The position numbers were made by a program, and so were the translations under genes. Shown piece after piece: positions 1 through 8,027 of a DNA stretch of 64,000 nucleotides; positions within the stretch are counted from its first letter, which is position 1, and each line of letters begins with the position of its first letter. The notes beneath the pieces were generated by a model. That model was not told the DNA's origin. It ran no database searches and saw only the letters and a list, made by a program, of their open reading frames with translations. The DNA is from Paraburkholderia sp. PREW-6R (GTDB lineage: Bacteria; Pseudomonadota; Gammaproteobacteria; Burkholderiales; Burkholderiaceae). The stretch is taken from positions 992,001-1,056,000 of the forward strand of contig NZ_CP155074.1 of NCBI RefSeq assembly GCF_039621805.1, given 5' to 3'.

Positions 1-417
1 ATGGCTTGGACCGTATCCGGTAGTCAGACCGGGCAGCGCGCAGACGATCTTCACGTCGAGGTTGTCTTCCGCAATCGCCTGATGCATGAAGTCGTATGCG
101 CGCCTCGTGGCGAATACCGCATACGTCGTGACGAACGGTTGTGCGCCTTCGTGCGCGAAGCCGGCGGCAGCGCCCATCAGCAATTGCTCCGCCATGCCCA
201 TCTGATAGAAGCGCTCGGGAAATTCCTTCGCGAAAATGTGCAGGTCGGTGTACTTGCCGAGGTCGGCGGTCATGCCCACCACGTCCACTTTCTGCCGCGC
301 CAGTTCGACGAGCGCGTGGCCAAAGGGCGCCGAGCGTGTGATCTGTCCTTCGCCTGCAATCGAGGCGATCATAGCCGAGGTCTTCAGGCGCGGTTTGGCT
401 GCTGTCGTGTCGTTCAT
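1..417 (-). CDS. Transketolase, C-terminal subunit (partial)
   Basis: The gene runs off the left edge; 139 codons are visible. It reads as the pyrimidine-binding/C-terminal half of a split thiamine-diphosphate transketolase, which joins the N-terminal half encoded by the upstream gene to move two-carbon ketol units between sugars in the cytoplasm. Visible family segments are ERFYQMGMAEQ, with the conserved Glu that activates the cofactor, and FVTTYAVFATRRAYD. The ATG at 417 overlaps the upstream TGA (ATGA), so translation is probably coupled. The sugar substrate cannot be told from sequence. Confidence 0.88.
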   Translation of the reverse strand, partial: MNDTTAAKPRLKTSAMIASIAGEGQITRSAPFGHALVELARQKVDVVGMTADLGKYTDLHIFAKEFPERFYQMGMAEQLLMGAAAGFAHEGAQPFVTTYAVFATRRAYDFMHQAIAEDNLDVKIVCALPGLTTGYGPSH

Positions 418-1259
418 GCTTGTCTCCCTGCTTCGAGTGCGTCGAGCGCCAACTGCCACTCGTGGGCGTCGACGCGAATAAAGTGGTTTTTCTCGCGCTG
501 TTCGAGAAACGGCACGCCGCAACCCATGCGCGTGTCGGCAATGATCATGCGCGGCTGCGCGGCGGAACACGTGCGTGCAGCGTCGAAAGCGGCCTTGACG
601 GCGTGAATGTCGTTGCCGTCCACGCGCTGGGTGAACCAGCCGAACGCTTGCAGTTTCTCGACGAGCGGCTCGAACGCCATCACCTGCGTAGACGGGCCAT
701 CTGCCTGCTGATTGTTCACGTCGACCACGGCAATCAGGTTGTCCAGCTTCCAGTGGCTCGCGGACATGATGCCTTCCCAGATCGCGCCTTCGTCCAGCTC
801 GCCGTCGGAGAAAAGCGTGTACACGAACGCTTTCGACTTCTTGCGTTTGAGGCCGAGGCAGCGGCCCACGGCGATCGTCAAGCCGTGGCCGAGCGAGCCG
901 CCGGACATCTCCATGCCGGGCGTGTAGCTCGCCATGCCGGACATCGGCAAACGGCTGTCGTCGCTGCCATAGGTTTCGAGTTCTTCCGGCGGCAGAATGC
1001 CTGCTTCGAGCAGCGCCGCATAAAGCGCGATCGCGTAGTGTCCGTTCGACAGCAGGAAGCGGTCGCGCTCCTCCCACTCGGGATCTTCCGGGCGATAACG
1101 CATGGCACCGAAGTAAGCGACGGACAGGACGTCGGCAATGTCGAGCGCCTGGCCGATGTAGCCTTGGCCCTGAACCTCGCCCATCAGCAGCGCGTTTCTG
1201 CGGATACGGTAAGCGTGTTCGGCGAGTTGCGCCGTCGACGCGAGAGAAGGACCGTTCAT
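414..1259 (-). CDS. Transketolase, N-terminal subunit
   Basis: 281 aa, the usual size of the separate N-terminal (pyrophosphate-binding) half of split transketolases. GSLGHGL (residues about 121-127) and the diphosphate/Mg motif SDGELDEG (151-158), followed by Asn near 182, bind thiamine diphosphate. I chose the ATG at 1259 because GGAGAC lies just before it; a further in-frame extension to 1304 is possible but has no such site. It follows the permease by 54 bp and overlaps the C-terminal subunit by 4 bp. Together they form one two-part enzyme. Confidence 0.9.
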   Translation of the reverse strand: MNGPSLASTAQLAEHAYRIRRNALLMGEVQGQGYIGQALDIADVLSVAYFGAMRYRPEDPEWEERDRFLLSNGHYAIALYAALLEAGILPPEELETYGSDDSRLPMSGMASYTPGMEMSGGSLGHGLTIAVGRCLGLKRKKSKAFVYTLFSDGELDEGAIWEGIMSASHWKLDNLIAVVDVNNQQADGPSTQVMAFEPLVEKLQAFGWFTQRVDGNDIHAVKAAFDAARTCSAAQPRMIIADTRMGCGVPFLEQREKNHFIRVDAHEWQLALDALEAGRQA

Positions 1260-1313
1260 GTTGTCTCCAGTGATCAGTCGGAATGTTGGGAAGGCGGTTT
1301 GCAAGTCAGCGCG

Positions 1314-2642
1314 TCAGCGGTTCACTGACCTGGCCGGCACGAGGAATACGAGGCACGCGCCGATCGTCACGGCGATCGAGATGAAGATCAGGCCAGCTGT
1401 CGACTTGCCGGTGAAATCGTTCAACCAGCCGACGATCGCCGGTGAAAAGAAGCCGGCAAGATTCGCAAAACAGTTCACTGCGGCAATGCCCGCCGCGGCG
1501 GACATGCCACCGAGCAACGCCGTCGGCAACGACCAGAATTGCGACGACGACGCGAGGATGCCCGCAGCCGCGATGCTCAGACAGACGATGGACGCGGGCA
1601 CACTGCCGAGCGCCGGCAGGATCGCAAACGCTCCCGCGGCGATCAGCATCGGAATGGCGAGATGCAGGCGGCGTTCGCGGCGATAGTCGGCGCTCATGCC
1701 GATCAGCGGCAGCGCGATGATCGCGCAGAGGTAAGGGATAGCAGTGAATACGCCCACCCACAGCGGGTCGGCGACGCCGGACTTGCGGATGATCGTCGGC
1801 AGCCAGAACGTCAGACCGTACTGGCCGAGCACCACGCAGAAATAGATAGCCGCCATTAGCCACAAGCGCCGGTCGCCAATGAAGGAGCGCACCGAAATAT
1901 GAGCGACGGTCTGCGCGTTATCACTGGCGACATTGCGTGCGAGCAGGGCCTTCTCGGATTCGCTCAGCCATTTCGCTTTGGCAATGCCATCGTCCAGATA
2001 AAGCAGGATGGCGATGCCAAGCACGAGTGAAGGCACGGCTTCGAGCAGAAAGAGCCACTTCCAGCCGGCCATGTTCATCGCGCCCTGCAGCGAGTGCATG
2101 ATCCAGCCCGACAGCGGTCCGCCGATAATGCCGGCGAGCGGAATCGCCATGAAGAAGAGCGATAAAGCCTTGGCCCGGCGCGCGGCGGGGAACCAGTAGG
2201 TCAGATAGAGAATGACGCCCGGCGCGAAGCCTGCCTCGGCCACACCGAGCAGAAAGCGCAATACGTAGAACGCCGTGGGCGACTTCACGAACACGAAGCA
2301 GGCGGAAATGACCGCCCAGGTGAGCATGATCCGCGCAAGCCATCTGCGCGCGCCGACGCGGTGCAGCACGATATTGCTCGGGACTTCGAACAGAAAGTAG
2401 CCAAGGAAGAAGATGCCCGCACCCATGCCGTACACGGTCTCGCTAAAGCGCAGATCGTTCAGCATTTGCAGCTTCGCAAAGCCGACGTTCACGCGGTCGA
2501 GATACGCACCGAGATAGCACAACATCAAAAATGGAATGAGCCGGCGACTGACTTTCGTGTATGTCTTCGATTCAAAGCTGGTCGTGTCCGCACGTGGTTC
2601 GAGATCGCCGGCGACGGCCGCAGCGGTGTACTTGGGTTTCAT
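1314..2642 (-). CDS. MFS transporter, ACS (anion:cation symporter) family
   Basis: 442 aa with about 12 hydrophobic segments. The N-terminal YLDRVNVGFAKLQM stretch is typical of the ACS family (tartrate, glucarate, phthalate and hexuronate permeases), which take up organic anions with a cation. The start at 2642 is preceded by AAGGAGACACC, a strong ribosome site. It lies between the SDR gene and the split transketolase on the same strand and is probably the importer for that pathway, so a sugar acid is the likely substrate; this is inference from family and context. Confidence 0.88.
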   Translation of the reverse strand: MKPKYTAAAVAGDLEPRADTTSFESKTYTKVSRRLIPFLMLCYLGAYLDRVNVGFAKLQMLNDLRFSETVYGMGAGIFFLGYFLFEVPSNIVLHRVGARRWLARIMLTWAVISACFVFVKSPTAFYVLRFLLGVAEAGFAPGVILYLTYWFPAARRAKALSLFFMAIPLAGIIGGPLSGWIMHSLQGAMNMAGWKWLFLLEAVPSLVLGIAILLYLDDGIAKAKWLSESEKALLARNVASDNAQTVAHISVRSFIGDRRLWLMAAIYFCVVLGQYGLTFWLPTIIRKSGVADPLWVGVFTAIPYLCAIIALPLIGMSADYRRERRLHLAIPMLIAAGAFAILPALGSVPASIVCLSIAAAGILASSSQFWSLPTALLGGMSAAAGIAAVNCFANLAGFFSPAIVGWLNDFTGKSTAGLIFISIAVTIGACLVFLVPARSVNR

Positions 2643-2770
2643 GGTGTCTCCTTTCTCGGCCCCGGGTGTGCCCGGTGTCAGTGTGGATGTCCGCCACGTG
2701 TGGTGGACTCCGGTCTCAGCGAGGCATGGGTGGCGCGTCATTGAAGCATGGCCGCCACGGGCGAACTATG

Positions 2771-3520
2771 TCAGTGAATCAGCATGCCGCCGTTCACGTC
2801 GAGCGTGACGCCCGTAAGATACGTCGACAGGTCGCTCACGAGGAAAAGGCAGGCGTTCGCGACATCGGCGGCGTCGCCGAGGCGGCCGAGCGGAATGCCT
2901 TTGATGATCTCCGTGCGCATCTCGGCGGTGAGCTTGTCGCCGGTGATGTCGGTCTGGATCAGACCTGGCGTGATCGAATTGACGCGAATGCTGTCCGCCC
3001 CGAATTCGCGGGCCATCGCGCGTGCGAGGCCAAGCACGCCGGCCTTGGCGGCGCTGTAATGAGGGCCGCCGAAGATACCGCCGCCGCGTTGCGCGGAGAC
3101 CGACGACATGCAGACGATGCTGCCGTCTTTCTGATCTTTCATCGCCGGCAGCACGGCTTGCGACATGTAGAGTGTGCCGCGAAGGTTGACGTCGACGATT
3201 GCGTCGAAGCTGGCTGCGTTGATATCGAGTGTGCGCACCGGCTGCGTGATGCCGGCGTTATTGATCAGGCCGTCGATACGGCCAAAGCGCTCCAGCGTCG
3301 CTTTGGCGGCGGCTACGCAGGCATCCTTGTCGGTGACGTCGCAGGCCAGGCCGAGGTGCGCTTCGCCAAGGTCGGCGGCGGCGTTTTTTGCATCTTCCTC
3401 GCGCAGATCGAGGATCACAACTCGCGCGCCTTGTGCGGCCAGCGCCTTAGCGGTTGCCTTGCCAATTCCACGCGGCGAAGCCGCACCTGTCACGATCACG
3501 ACCTTGTTCTCTAGCAGCAT
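2771..3520 (-). CDS. SDR-family NAD(P)-dependent oxidoreductase
   Basis: 249 aa, classical short-chain dehydrogenase of FabG-like size. The dinucleotide-binding TGAASPRGIG is at residues 11-20, NNAG at 87-90, catalytic Ser near 140 and the YxxxK pair at Tyr155/Lys159. AGGAGAC precedes the ATG at 3520. As first gene of the SDR-permease-transketolase set it probably oxidises or reduces a hydroxyl of the imported sugar or sugar acid before ketol transfer. The substrate is unknown. Confidence 0.88.
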   Translation of the reverse strand: MLLENKVVIVTGAASPRGIGKATAKALAAQGARVVILDLREEDAKNAAADLGEAHLGLACDVTDKDACVAAAKATLERFGRIDGLINNAGITQPVRTLDINAASFDAIVDVNLRGTLYMSQAVLPAMKDQKDGSIVCMSSVSAQRGGGIFGGPHYSAAKAGVLGLARAMAREFGADSIRVNSITPGLIQTDITGDKLTAEMRTEIIKGIPLGRLGDAADVANACLFLVSDLSTYLTGVTLDVNGGMLIH

Positions 3521-3760
3521 GAGTGTCTCCTGAGTGTTGACGTAGTGCTGCCAGTGTCAACTACGTGGTCAGTCGCATCAACGCCGTATCGCTCAACTTT
3601 GCTTGAGAAATTTTCAGGTGATCAGCACTGCAGGGTACGGCATGCAAAGCGTGCGTGCCGCGCCGCTGCACAACACAAGAGCGCGCGTCCCGCACCGGTG
3701 ACGCGGCATGCAGGAAAACCCTCGGATACCGCCGAATAATTCAGGCAGGAGCTTGCGTGA

Positions 3761-4657
3761 TCAGGATGGGCGCACCTTATGTCCCACCTCACGCTCCACC
3801 CATGCGATGAATCGCGCGACGCGTGGCAACTCCGCATTCTGTGGCGGATAGACCAGATGGTGCGCGCCGACCTCGACCGCGTAGCTCTCGTCGAAGACCG
3901 GCACGAGCGCGCCGTCGCGCATGCGCACCGACGCGAGCATCTGGCTTTCGAGCGCGATGCCAAGGCCGAGTGCCGCTGTTTCGAGCGACATGTACGAGCG
4001 ATCGAACGAGAAGTCGAATGTCTTGTGCGCGGCCGCTACGCCCGTACGCCCGAACCACTGCTTCCATTGCACGAGCGGCGTCTCCGAAAAGATCAGGCGA
4101 TGCTCCAGCAGATCTTCCGGCGTCCTGACCGGGTGCTTCGCCAGATAGGCAGGCGAGGCGAGCGGCGTGATGAACTCGTTGCGCAGCGTTCTGACTTCGA
4201 GGTCAGGCCAGTTCGCATAGCCGTGGCGCAAGTCGATGTCGTAGTACCCGCTGGTAAACGATACGCTTTCGTACGAGCACGCCACGTTCAACTGGATATC
4301 GCCATTGGCTTCCTGAAACGATTCCAGCCGCGGCAGCAGCCACATCAGGCCGAAGCTGGGACTGGAATGCACGCGCAGGATTTCGACGTCCGCGCGGCTC
4401 GACGCACGCTCGGTTGCGCGATTCAGATCCGCGAGAGAGCCCGTGACGTCGGACAGGTAGCGCTCGCCGGTGGAGGTCAGCACGAGGCCGCGACCTGACC
4501 GGTAGAACAGGGGCTGACCGATGATCGATTCGAGATTGCTGATCTGATGGCTCACGGCCGACGCGGTGAGCCCCAGTTCCTCGGCCGCGCGATTGACGCT
4601 CTTCGTTCTGGCCACGCTCTCGAAAGCAATGATGGCTTTCACGGGTGGGATACGCAT
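3761..4657 (-). CDS. LysR-family transcriptional regulator (GcvA-like)
   Basis: 298 aa, normal LysR length. The N-terminal winged helix-turn-helix covers residues about 8-65 (ESVARTKSVNRAAEELGL, then ASAVSHQISNLE), followed by an effector-binding domain. I chose the ATG at 4657 (MRIPPVKAII) because it gives the family-standard N terminus; the frame stays open upstream to 4900 without family sequence. It lies 240 bp upstream of the SDR gene on the same strand, so it is the probable activator of the SDR-permease-transketolase genes. Confidence 0.88.
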   Translation of the reverse strand: MRIPPVKAIIAFESVARTKSVNRAAEELGLTASAVSHQISNLESIIGQPLFYRSGRGLVLTSTGERYLSDVTGSLADLNRATERASSRADVEILRVHSSPSFGLMWLLPRLESFQEANGDIQLNVACSYESVSFTSGYYDIDLRHGYANWPDLEVRTLRNEFITPLASPAYLAKHPVRTPEDLLEHRLIFSETPLVQWKQWFGRTGVAAAHKTFDFSFDRSYMSLETAALGLGIALESQMLASVRMRDGALVPVFDESYAVEVGAHHLVYPPQNAELPRVARFIAWVEREVGHKVRPS

Positions 4658-5269
4658 AGTGAAAATTTTTTCAGCCGCAGTTGAAGGAAACAGCCTTGTT
4701 CGTATTCGCCGTGCCTGCATTCTTTGGGCAGACCGGATCAGCGGGCAATGAGGTGCGCCCAAAGCCAGGCCGGCAGCTTGATGGCCGGAAGTGCGGTCGA
4801 CCATAAGCAGGCATGGCGCAGCGCAACAACTGCCCAGAAGACAGCAATGGATTATCCGACTTTCCTTTGCAATATGCGACCCGTCCTGTCGCATCGTCAC
4901 TCCTTTTGATTCATTGCATCGTTGATCTGATCGCAGGCGCCTGTCGCGCAGCCGTCAGGGGAACGTCGTGCCTGTCAAACGGATTCGTTTATCGAGCGCA
5001 TCGAGCGCATCGAGCGCATCAGGTGCGTCAGGTGCGTCAGGTGCATGAACTGCATCAGGCAGCGTCGCACGAAGAAAGTCATATGGCGTGCCGCGCAGAA
5101 GTTGCGCAAGCAGACGACTCATGGTTGAAGCGCCTTGCCAGTCGGCCGCACGTTCGATCGTCAAGAGCTTTGGACCGACCGACGTGCTGAAGGGATCCGC
5201 TCGAATTCAATGGCCAGCCGATCGATTCGTCATCGAGCGGTCTGGCAGTTGCGGGTACACACTTGCGTA
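4658..5269. other. Non-coding stretch with a short tandem repeat
   Basis: About 610 bp between the LysR start and the amidohydrolase remnant. Several short frames are open on both strands, but none has a recognisable domain or a convincing ribosome site. It contains the 9-bp tandem repeat at 4991-5062. Given the pseudogene immediately downstream, this may be decaying sequence. Confidence 0.6.
4991..5062. repeat. Degenerate 9-bp tandem repeat, eight units
   Basis: Three exact ATCGAGCGC units (4991-5017) are followed by ATCAGGTGC, GTCAGGTGC twice, ATGAACTGC and a decayed last unit. Because the period is a multiple of three, frames through it give repeated peptides (RAH/QVR on plus, PDA/LDA on minus), but no clear gene encloses it. 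Confidence 0.85.
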
Positions 5270-5530
5270 AACGCTAGGCGCTGCTCAAAACGGCACACCC
5301 TGTCATTCGATATTCAGCCGTACTACACGTAAATGGCAGAAGCGTTCGCGCTCGCATGCAAGTTTCCCGACACGCCGATGGTGCTGAACCGCACCGGCAT
5401 GCCAGTGGATCGCGCGCCCGAAGAAAAATCGACGCATGGAAACGCAGCATGACGCTGCACGCATCACTTGACGACCGTACCGCGCTTCTTCATGACCACG
5501 CAGAGCGCGTGTACCGCCTGTGGCTCGCGT
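5270..5530 (+). pseudogene. Remnant of a COG3618-type amidohydrolase
   Basis: A broken C-terminal piece of a metal-dependent amidohydrolase (lactonase-like, TIM barrel). The frame reads TLSFDIQPYYT, an in-frame TAA at 5330-5332, then MAEAFALACKFPDTPMVLNR and TGMPVDRAPE, which match the family pattern FPDxxxVLNHTGMP. The frame then shifts: KIDAWKRSMTLHAS continues one frame over and is followed by LLHDHAERVYRL, which resembles the family C terminus. The sequence between those two pieces is missing, as is the whole N-terminal part. One nonsense codon, one frameshift and one deletion make a functional product very unlikely. Confidence 0.7.
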
Positions 5531-5541
5531 GCACGCGCGGT

Positions 5542-6471
5542 TCATGCCGGTTCGTCCAGTATCGACGAATCGAACGGCGCCATTCTGCGCAGCGCGAGCC
5601 GGAAATCGCGCGCAATCGACGACAGTGCCGCATCGCGCCGCCGGATCAGGCCGATGGTTCGTGCGACAGTGGGGTTCACGAGCGGCCGTATCGCGATGCG
5701 CGCATGCGTGTCGCGCGGCGCCGCACAGCGTGGAATGATGGAGATGCCGAGGCCTGCTTCGACCAGTCCGAGCGAAGTGGTCAGATGTTCAATCTCGATC
5801 AGCCGGTCCGGGCGCCAGTCGATGTCCCTGAGCGCGGCGTCGAGCATGCGCCGGTTGCCGCTCGTCGTACCCGACACGATCAGCGGCCACGGACGCAGTT
5901 CGGGCCACGTCACGTGCTCGCTCGCGGCGAGCGGATGATCCACAGGGCAGGCCAGCACATAGGGATCGACGAGCAGCGCGTCGATGTCCAGCTCCGGCGA
6001 CTCGTTCACCAGAAACGCAATGCCGAATTCCGCGTCGCCGGTCGTCACGCGCTGCACCACCGTGGCGAGATCGGCCTCGATCAGCCGCAGGCGCACTTCT
6101 GGACGACGCTTGTGATAATGGCCGACGATCTTCGGCAGCATGAACTTGGCGGCGGTCGGAATACAGGCAATCGTCAACTGACCCGTGCGAATCCGCGTCG
6201 CTTCACACACGAGTTGCAGCGAAGCATCGAGTTCGCGCAGCACGCCCTGTGCACGCGGCAGCAGCAACACACCTGAAGAAGTCAGCGCGACGTGACGCGT
6301 GGTGCGCTCGAACAGCAGCGTATCCAGTGCGTCTTCGAGCCTTTTGATGCGCCGCGTCAAAGCGGAGGGCGACAGATGCAGTTCGAGCGCCGCGTCGTTA
6401 AACGACGCGTGCGACGCCACCGAGACGAATGCTCGAAGCGCGTCGAGATCGACGCCTGGAAAACGGTTCAT
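5542..6471 (-). CDS. LysR-family transcriptional regulator
   Basis: 309 aa. The winged helix domain (residues about 5-65) includes VASHASFNDAALELHL and SPSALTRRIKRLEDAL, and an effector-binding domain follows. The ATG at 6471 gives the standard N terminus (MNRFPGVDLDALRAF). It is divergent from the first MmgE/PrpD gene with a 131-bp gap that holds a perfect 12-bp inverted repeat, so it is the probable regulator of the polycarboxylate-like cluster at 6603-16384 and probably of itself. Confidence 0.9.
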   Translation of the reverse strand: MNRFPGVDLDALRAFVSVASHASFNDAALELHLSPSALTRRIKRLEDALDTLLFERTTRHVALTSSGVLLLPRAQGVLRELDASLQLVCEATRIRTGQLTIACIPTAAKFMLPKIVGHYHKRRPEVRLRLIEADLATVVQRVTTGDAEFGIAFLVNESPELDIDALLVDPYVLACPVDHPLAASEHVTWPELRPWPLIVSGTTSGNRRMLDAALRDIDWRPDRLIEIEHLTTSLGLVEAGLGISIIPRCAAPRDTHARIAIRPLVNPTVARTIGLIRRRDAALSSIARDFRLALRRMAPFDSSILDEPA

Positions 6472-6488
6472 CTGATTCCCGCTTACTC

Positions 6489-6524
6489 TTGCACGTGACG
6501 CAATAATAATCACGTCACGTGCAA
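6489..6524. promoter_or_regulatory. Perfect inverted repeat, probable LysR operator
   Basis: TTGCACGTGACG (6489-6500), a 12-bp AT-rich spacer, then CGTCACGTGCAA (6513-6524): 12 of 12 bases match. It begins 17 bp upstream of the LysR start and ends 78 bp upstream of the first PrpD-family gene. Its place and symmetry suit a dimeric regulator controlling both directions. Confidence 0.7.
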
Positions 6525-6602
6525 TTCACAAATGGGCGTCGGCTGCGGATACTGAATGCACGACACGTTCCAAGCAAACCGATCCGCGCAAGGCCCCAAC
6601 CG

Positions 6603-8018
6603 ATGAACCAGCACAACGACATAGGCGCAAACCCTTACACCGGCGGCATTGCCTCTTTTGTCGCAGGCTTGCGCTACGAGGCGATTCCCGACGACGTGCG
6701 GGCGCGGATCAAACTCCTGATCCTCGACTCGCTCGGCTGCGCGATATTTGGCGCAGGTTTGCCGTGGAGCCGCATCCTCGCGCAGACGCTGCAGCGTGTC
6801 GACAGCACGCCCGGCTGTCATGTCTGGGGTATGCCGATGCGTTTGTCCGCGCCGCACGCTGCACTCGTCAACGGTACGCTGATCCAGAGTTTCGAACTCG
6901 ACGACGTGCATCGCGTCGGCGTGTTGCATGTCGGCGCAGTCACGCTGCCCGCGGTGCTCGCTGTCGCCGAATTGCTGCGCGCCGATACGCCGATGACCGG
7001 CCGCGAATTCCTGCGGGCCTGCGTGGCCGGGTACGAAGTCGGTCCACGTGTGGGCATGTGTATGGGACCGGAGCATATCGCGCAGGGTTGGCATTCGGGT
7101 GCGACCGTCGGCGTCTTCTCCGCGGCGGCTGGCGCGGCCGCGGGGTTGCGGCTGGGCGCACAGCAGACGGTGCACGCACTCGGAATCGGCGGCACGCAAT
7201 CGGCGGGATTGATGGCCGCCCAGTTCGGCGCGATGGTCAAACGCATGCATGCGGGCCGCGCCGCGCAAAGCGGGCTGTATGGCGCGCTGCTCGCGCAGAA
7301 CGGCTTCACCGGCATCGTCGACGTATTCGAGAACCCGTATGGCGGCTTTTGCAGCACGTTCTCCCGATCGTCGGACCGGTTCGATCTGACACAACTCGTC
7401 GACGGTCTTGGTGAGCGATTCGAGACGATGCGCATTGCGCTGAAGTTCTATTCGTGCGTGGGCAGCAATCACACCACGCTCGACGCGATTCGCGCGATGC
7501 AGGCACGTCATCCGTTCGGCGCAGCGGATGTCGAGCGCATCGTCGTGCACGGCTCACGCGTCACCGTCGATCATGTCGGCTGGAAATACGTGCCGCAGGG
7601 ATTGACGTCCGCGCAGCTGAATCTGCCTTATTGCGTCGCAACACTCCTGCTCGAAGGCGATGTCTTCGTCGATCAGTTCAGCGAAGAAAAGGTCACGGAC
7701 GCCGAGCGCATGACGCTCGCAGACAAGGTACAGGTCGTCGAAGATCCCGCCATTACCGCGCGCGGATCGAAGCTGCGGCATATGGTGCGCGTGGAAGTCG
7801 AGTTGCGCGACGGCACACGGCTCGAAGAGACCGTGGAGGCGCAGCGGGGCAGCGAACATGCGTTCGCGAGCGAAGCGGATATTGTTGCGAAGATGCAAAA
7901 GCTTGCCGCGCACCGTATCGACGCGCAGCAGATCGCGCGGATCGTCGACTGGGTCATGCATGCCGAAGACCAGCCTGACGCAAGCGAACTGGCGCGCCTT
8001 CTCGCGACCGCCGCCTGA
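6603..8018 (+). CDS. MmgE/PrpD family protein, copy 1
   Basis: 471 aa, full length for the family that includes 2-methylcitrate dehydratase, cis-aconitate decarboxylase and iminodisuccinate epimerase. It shows the helical-domain pattern LLILDSLGCAIFGA near residues 39-52, HRVGVLHVGAVTLPAVLA near 104-121 and HAGRAAQSG near 220. The ATG at 6603 was preferred over an upstream frame start at 6519 because the family N terminus begins here. It is the first gene of a plus-strand cluster. Reaction unknown; a lyase or epimerase acting on a polycarboxylate is the family expectation. Confidence 0.85.
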   Translation: MNQHNDIGANPYTGGIASFVAGLRYEAIPDDVRARIKLLILDSLGCAIFGAGLPWSRILAQTLQRVDSTPGCHVWGMPMRLSAPHAALVNGTLIQSFELDDVHRVGVLHVGAVTLPAVLAVAELLRADTPMTGREFLRACVAGYEVGPRVGMCMGPEHIAQGWHSGATVGVFSAAAGAAAGLRLGAQQTVHALGIGGTQSAGLMAAQFGAMVKRMHAGRAAQSGLYGALLAQNGFTGIVDVFENPYGGFCSTFSRSSDRFDLTQLVDGLGERFETMRIALKFYSCVGSNHTTLDAIRAMQARHPFGAADVERIVVHGSRVTVDHVGWKYVPQGLTSAQLNLPYCVATLLLEGDVFVDQFSEEKVTDAERMTLADKVQVVEDPAITARGSKLRHMVRVEVELRDGTRLEETVEAQRGSEHAFASEADIVAKMQKLAAHRIDAQQIARIVDWVMHAEDQPDASELARLLATAA

Positions 8019-8027
8019 GGACATAAC

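Noticed and set aside
4955..5164. 69-codon minus-strand frame with PDA/LDA repeats
   Set aside because: The repeat is explained by the 9-bp DNA repeat; no ribosome site or conserved part supports a gene.
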